Source: Salvia splendens (Eukaryota > Streptophyta > Magnoliopsida > Lamiales > Lamiaceae). From it: DNA of 64,000 bases. The translations under genes and the position numbers were made by a program. Below, piece by piece: positions 60,732 through 64,000 of this stretch. The DNA lies in contig NC_056044.1 of assembly GCF_004379255.2 (NCBI RefSeq), forward strand, positions 2,877,001-2,941,000, written 5' to 3'. Below the pieces are notes generated by a model. It saw nothing but the letters and a program-made list of their open reading frames with translations. It was not told the origin of the DNA and searched no databases. Numbering within the stretch: the first letter of the stretch is position 1; every line of letters starts with the position of its first letter.

Positions 60732-62026
60732 TGATTGGGTCCTCAATCTAGCAAATCTCGCCGAAGATCATCTCCAATATTTTACCGTATCTTTTATTTT
60801 AGTTACTTATCTTTATTTATTTTCAATATATTTTGTAATCTTTTATTTTAATTATGTTTCTTAGAATTCTATTATAGAACTATGTTCATTGAGAAATAAA
60901 GTTAAAATTTATTCTCATTCCGGTTCTGGAGGAAATCGCCACCTAGCACTTCAACTGGGGTTTATCTTGTTCTTCGTCTCACTACAAATCGTGGTGCTCT
61001 ATTCCGATAGATCAAGGGTCTATCAATTGGTGCTTCCATTGATTTACTCTTCCTCCGTCCCAATTGTTCTCTCAAAATTCTCAAAACCTCAAGCCATTAT
61101 TTTCTACTTTTTCTATACAAAATCCCACGTCCTATCTCTATTCTTCCTCTTGAAGAATTAAAGCTTTCAACTTCTCTATTGTTCAACATGACTATCAACA
61201 CACAAGCGAAGGATTCGCTCGACGACGTACATGAGTTTATTCTGCAAGAACTCGACTTCTTGAGGAGACAGTTGAGCGAGGCCATCGATCGCCACGCTTA
61301 TTGTCTTGTGTTGTTGTGGCACCTTGTTTTTCTGGCGGAGATCCCACTGAGTGGATCTTTGGTATCGAGAGGTATTATGATTTATCCTTAACTACAGAAT
61401 CGGATCGCCTCGAACTGGTACCTCTGTTAATAGATTCTCCAGCGTCCGAATGGCTCTGTTTCTTTCAAAAGAACAACCCGGAGGCATCTTGGCAAGAGTT
61501 TCTGTTGGCCGTTCGTCGTCACTTTGATACATATTTCTATGAGGATGATGTAGACCGATTCGGAGGATGCCTTGAAGCTAGGCCAGAAGTTCGCTGCGTC
61601 CCATGCCGAGTCACACGCTAACGGCCCCCTTACTCCCAAAGACGGCGCCGTAGCTGGCGTGCCGATCAGCTCCGCCTGCCTCGGTCGGTCCAACTCTTAC
61701 GAATCAGAAAGTCGCTGATTTTGATAATACAAGTGATTCGGAATTAACTAAGGAAGTATACGAGGAAAAACAATTAGGTGGCCGTCAATTTGCTCCGGAA
61801 TCAGACGAGGAAGTTTCACAGGTAATTGTTGACAGTCAATTTGGTACTCAACGGGTGAATGTGGCGTCTACCGATATATTTGCTAATGAGAGTAGTTACA
61901 AGTCAATTATTTGCAATGTGAGTTTGAACATGAATCTGGAATCGAACAAGATATTTGCTAATGGAATTGAATTTGATATGGATGTAATAAATGATGTTGA
62001 TCCATTCCATTGTATTGGTACTCCAA
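60732..62026. mobile_element. 5' part of an LTR retrotransposon (LTR + gag fragment)
   Basis: At 60732 the SCRP-5 flank, which otherwise matches the SCRP-6 flank at 63.8 kb, is broken by TGATTGGGTCCTCAATC. A likely LTR runs to GGGTCTATCA at 61025, followed by ATTGGTGCTTCCATTG (primer-site position) and a gag-like reading frame. The right side ends where PAE intron 9 sequence begins (about 62027), so the 3' half and second LTR are gone. Confidence 0.65.
61188..61700 (+). pseudogene. retrotransposon gag remnant (Ty3/gypsy-like), frameshifted
   Basis: A start MTINTQAKDSLDDVHEFILQ leads into a coiled-coil-like stretch. After a frameshift near 61300 the typical gag core follows: CFSGGDPTEWIFGIERYYDL, then PASEWLCFFQKNNPEASWQE and FLLAVRRHFD. 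The W-F-IE-YF pattern and W..F...L...F are hallmarks of retrotransposon gag (capsid) domains. No protease or polymerase follows. Confidence 0.75.
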
Positions 62027-62697
62027 ATCGTTCTCTCAATAATACATTTGCATGCATCATATTGTTGTATGAAGTTAGGTATTATTTATATTATTATCAT
62101 TCTTGATGTACCTTGCTTGCCATTTAGCTTAAGCACACATTTTTTATTTATTTATCTATATTCAATTTAACATGCTGCATATTGAACACAACTTCATATT
62201 AACTGTTCCTGGTCTGGATCCAATGCAATGGAAAAATTGTTCACAAAGCCTGGAACAATGCAGCGCTACATAAATAGAAATCATAAAGGGTAGTTTTAAC
62301 TAATTTGTTTTCCATTTTGAAATTATGAAATCAAATGTTGATTTCTCATCATTGGCATTCATATTTTCAGATTTTGGACCTATTTTCAAGAAGACATTAA
62401 TGAAAGCTCGGTAACTCTTCGAGCAGAGGGGTATTTATGGATTTGTGCTATCTTCGTACACATTTCTTTTCAACATATAATTGGATATCCACACCAGTAC
62501 TTCACAACAAAGTAAGAGTATCACTCGAGATATAGATAGTATTTTGATGTGATAAGTCTTCTTATACACACTAATAATAATCATTTGGGGTGATGCAGAC
62601 CGTACAAAAAGCTATTGGTATTTGGTTCTATGATCGAAGTACATTTCAAGAGATAGATAATAGTACTTTATATCCACAATCATGTTATCGTAAATAG
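62027..62697 (+). pseudogene. pectin acetylesterase PAE-3, 3' fragment
   Basis: It begins inside intron 9 and keeps exon 10 (about 62183-62290), exon 11 (about 62372-62512) and exon 12 (about 62600-62697). In exon 10, CAA of ATQIG has become TAA; exon 11 carries an extra A (ATGAAAGCTCGG for ATGAAGCTCGG) that shifts the frame; exon 12 has a 3-base insertion. Exons 1-9, with the catalytic Ser and Asp, are missing and are replaced by the retroelement remnant. An intact SCRP gene lies downstream, as with PAE-1. Confidence 0.88.
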
Positions 62698-62749
62698 TTG
62701 GTTGGTCTTATTATTCATGACAATATTAAATGCATATTTAATTTTTAGT

Positions 62750-62973
62750 ATTATTTTTAGTGTGTGTTAATTGATTGTAACGATTCAAATCGTTTTGTCT
62801 TGACTTCTAACACAATTAAATGCATATTTAATTTTTCAACATTAGTAACAGATAAAAATTTATGTTCCAACATTAGTTTAGTAACCGATCCATCTAAAAC
62901 ATTGTATCTATATAAAGACTAATAAAAAACTATAGTTGAAGAGAACAAAAATTGTGAAAAGAAAAGATTGATA
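62750..62973 (+). promoter_or_regulatory. SCRP-6 promoter and leader
   Basis: The same promoter block as SCRP-3, with a partly duplicated start (AAATGCATATTTAATTTTT occurs at about 62729 and 62818) and a TATA box TATATAAA at 62909-62916, 58 bases ahead of the ATG. Confidence 0.7.
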
Positions 62974-63354
62974 ATGAAGTTGAAATCCATAATCAAGATG
63001 ATGACATTCCTTGTAATATTCCTATGTGTTGATTGCTATCCCATTGTGCCCCTATGTGCTGATTGCCATCCCATTGTGCCCCCATATACCCCGCCAACAC
63101 CTGATTGCTATAAAAACTTGCCTAAAGATTGTTTTGATGTGACTCGTGAAGCCATATGTGCAGGTCCAAATGCTCCGTATGAAGAAACAATACATCCATG
63201 TAGCTTTGAACTTACTCGTTTAGTTCGTAGTGATTGTTTCTTCAACGTAATGGCTATCGATGTTGGAAATAGTTGTAACTTGACCCGCGAAGAAGCACAA
63301 GGTATGGCAAGTGCAATTTGGTTATATGTCTATGATGGACCTGGAGCTACATAA
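62974..63354 (+). CDS. small secreted cysteine-rich protein SCRP-6, intact
   Basis: A single exon of 126 aa. The signal peptide MKLKSIIKMMTFLVIFLCVD is followed by a linker in which a 10-residue unit is duplicated (CYPIVPL and CADCHPIVPP), so it has two extra cysteines relative to SCRP-3. The six core cysteines and NSCNLTREEAQ are present, and it ends IWLYVYDGPGAT. Differences from SCRP-3 cluster in the core between cysteines (DCFDVTREAIC, HPCSFELTRLVRSDC), while the 3' part is conserved. Function unknown; weak resemblance to prolamin-like/ECA1 secreted proteins as noted for SCRP-3. Own promoter present, so probably expressed. Confidence 0.8.
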   Translation: MKLKSIIKMMTFLVIFLCVDCYPIVPLCADCHPIVPPYTPPTPDCYKNLPKDCFDVTREAICAGPNAPYEETIHPCSFELTRLVRSDCFFNVMAIDVGNSCNLTREEAQGMASAIWLYVYDGPGAT

Positions 63355-64000
63355 CTGCTCTGCACCACCAAACTTTTACTATCTAAATAAGGTGTAAATG
63401 GCATGACTCATTGAAATCTATTTTCAAATACGCTTGGGTATTACTACTAAATTAATAAATGAACACTAATCATCTTAATTTACTTTATTGTTTGATGGAA
63501 ACTTAAATTTTCGGTTCTTTTGATTTGATCTAGTGTTATGTTACCCTTTCTAACCCTTCTTCTTACATATATCCATTCTGATTTCTCGTTCGTTAATATT
63601 CTTTGTAAACTATATTCGTGACATTATAATAGTAATTGTACGTAACCTACACTAGAACATTGAGGGACTATAATTAGTTTGATTTTTTGTCTTGTGAAAT
63701 ACTATGTGTATAGTTGTTATCATAATCCGTGACATAATATCTTTTAAGGTATACTCGACTACACAAATATTTATTTCAAGTCCAATATTCATATTTGAGG
63801 CTTTGATATATACTAGTTTTACCATTTTGAGCCGTCCCCAAAATTATACCAAGTCTAATTATGAAAAGTTTTTAACCAATTACACACCACTAATAATGTG
63901 GATCACATAATCCACTAATCCTACTTTTGCTACCTTTTTCTCTTTCCCTTTCTCATTTTTTTTATCATATCTCTCATATTTAGGAAGTATAATAATACTT
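63355..64000. repeat. SCRP-6 3' flank, paralogous to 37057 and 57639
   Basis: GGTGTAAATGGCATGACTCA, TTACTTTATTGTTTGATGG and the beginning of the Stowaway-like MITE (from about 63815) follow the order seen downstream of SCRP-3 and SCRP-4. No gene is seen; the block runs off the window. Confidence 0.75.

Overview
This window looks like nuclear DNA of a flowering plant, probably a eudicot. It is AT-rich and gene-poor. Genes are split by short GT-AG introns, there is an intron-containing elongator tRNA-Met relic, and Stowaway, PIF/Harbinger, hAT and Mutator-type elements plus TG...CA LTR elements with tRNA-iMet-type primer sites are present. No species is claimed. All gene models were read by eye from the sequence and from remembered family sequences, without database searches.

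Layout. 0.7-4.1 kb: an unprocessed xylulose kinase (XK2-type) pseudogene with recognisable exons but several frameshifts and a stop. 4.1-11.2 kb: intergenic DNA with microsatellites, a 110-bp tandem duplication, MITE traces, a decayed tRNA-Met and a 53-bp minisatellite. 11.25-13.6 kb: an intact gene for an NDUFAF6-type complex I assembly factor (303 aa). From 13.6 kb to the end the window is a mosaic of repeated paralogous blocks. The same flanking DNA recurs at about 13.6-24.1, 25.6-31.2, 31.2-33.8, 45.0-47.8 and 48.8-52.6 kb, each copy carrying its own transposon insertions.

The duplicated blocks carry two gene families, all on the + strand. One encodes secreted pectin acetylesterases (CE13): two intact 12-exon genes (PAE-1, 34.1-36.4 kb; PAE-2, 54.1-57.0 kb) and one 3' pseudogene fragment (62.0-62.7 kb). 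The other encodes small secreted cysteine-rich proteins, here called SCRP: intact copies at 36.7 and 63.0 kb, a fused or truncated pair at 24.2-24.7 kb, broken copies at 57.3 and 60.1 kb, a short fragment at 44.5 kb, and several orphan promoters. In three places the SCRP gene lies a few hundred bases downstream of a PAE gene, so the amplified unit seems to be a PAE + SCRP cassette. Both products would enter the secretory pathway. A joint role in the cell wall or apoplast is possible but is inference.

Mobile DNA explains much of the remainder: an LTR retroelement with 2.27-kb LTRs around a 0.7-kb internal region without gag-pol (38.9-44.1 kb), a related 2.97-kb solo LTR (17.9-20.8 kb), a 277-bp solo LTR (37.2 kb), a truncated LTR + gag remnant (60.7-62.0 kb), two PIF/Harbinger derivatives carrying different relic genes of one family, a hAT element with an 8-bp target duplication, and several MITEs. 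Many have an empty site in a paralogous block, which confirms their limits.
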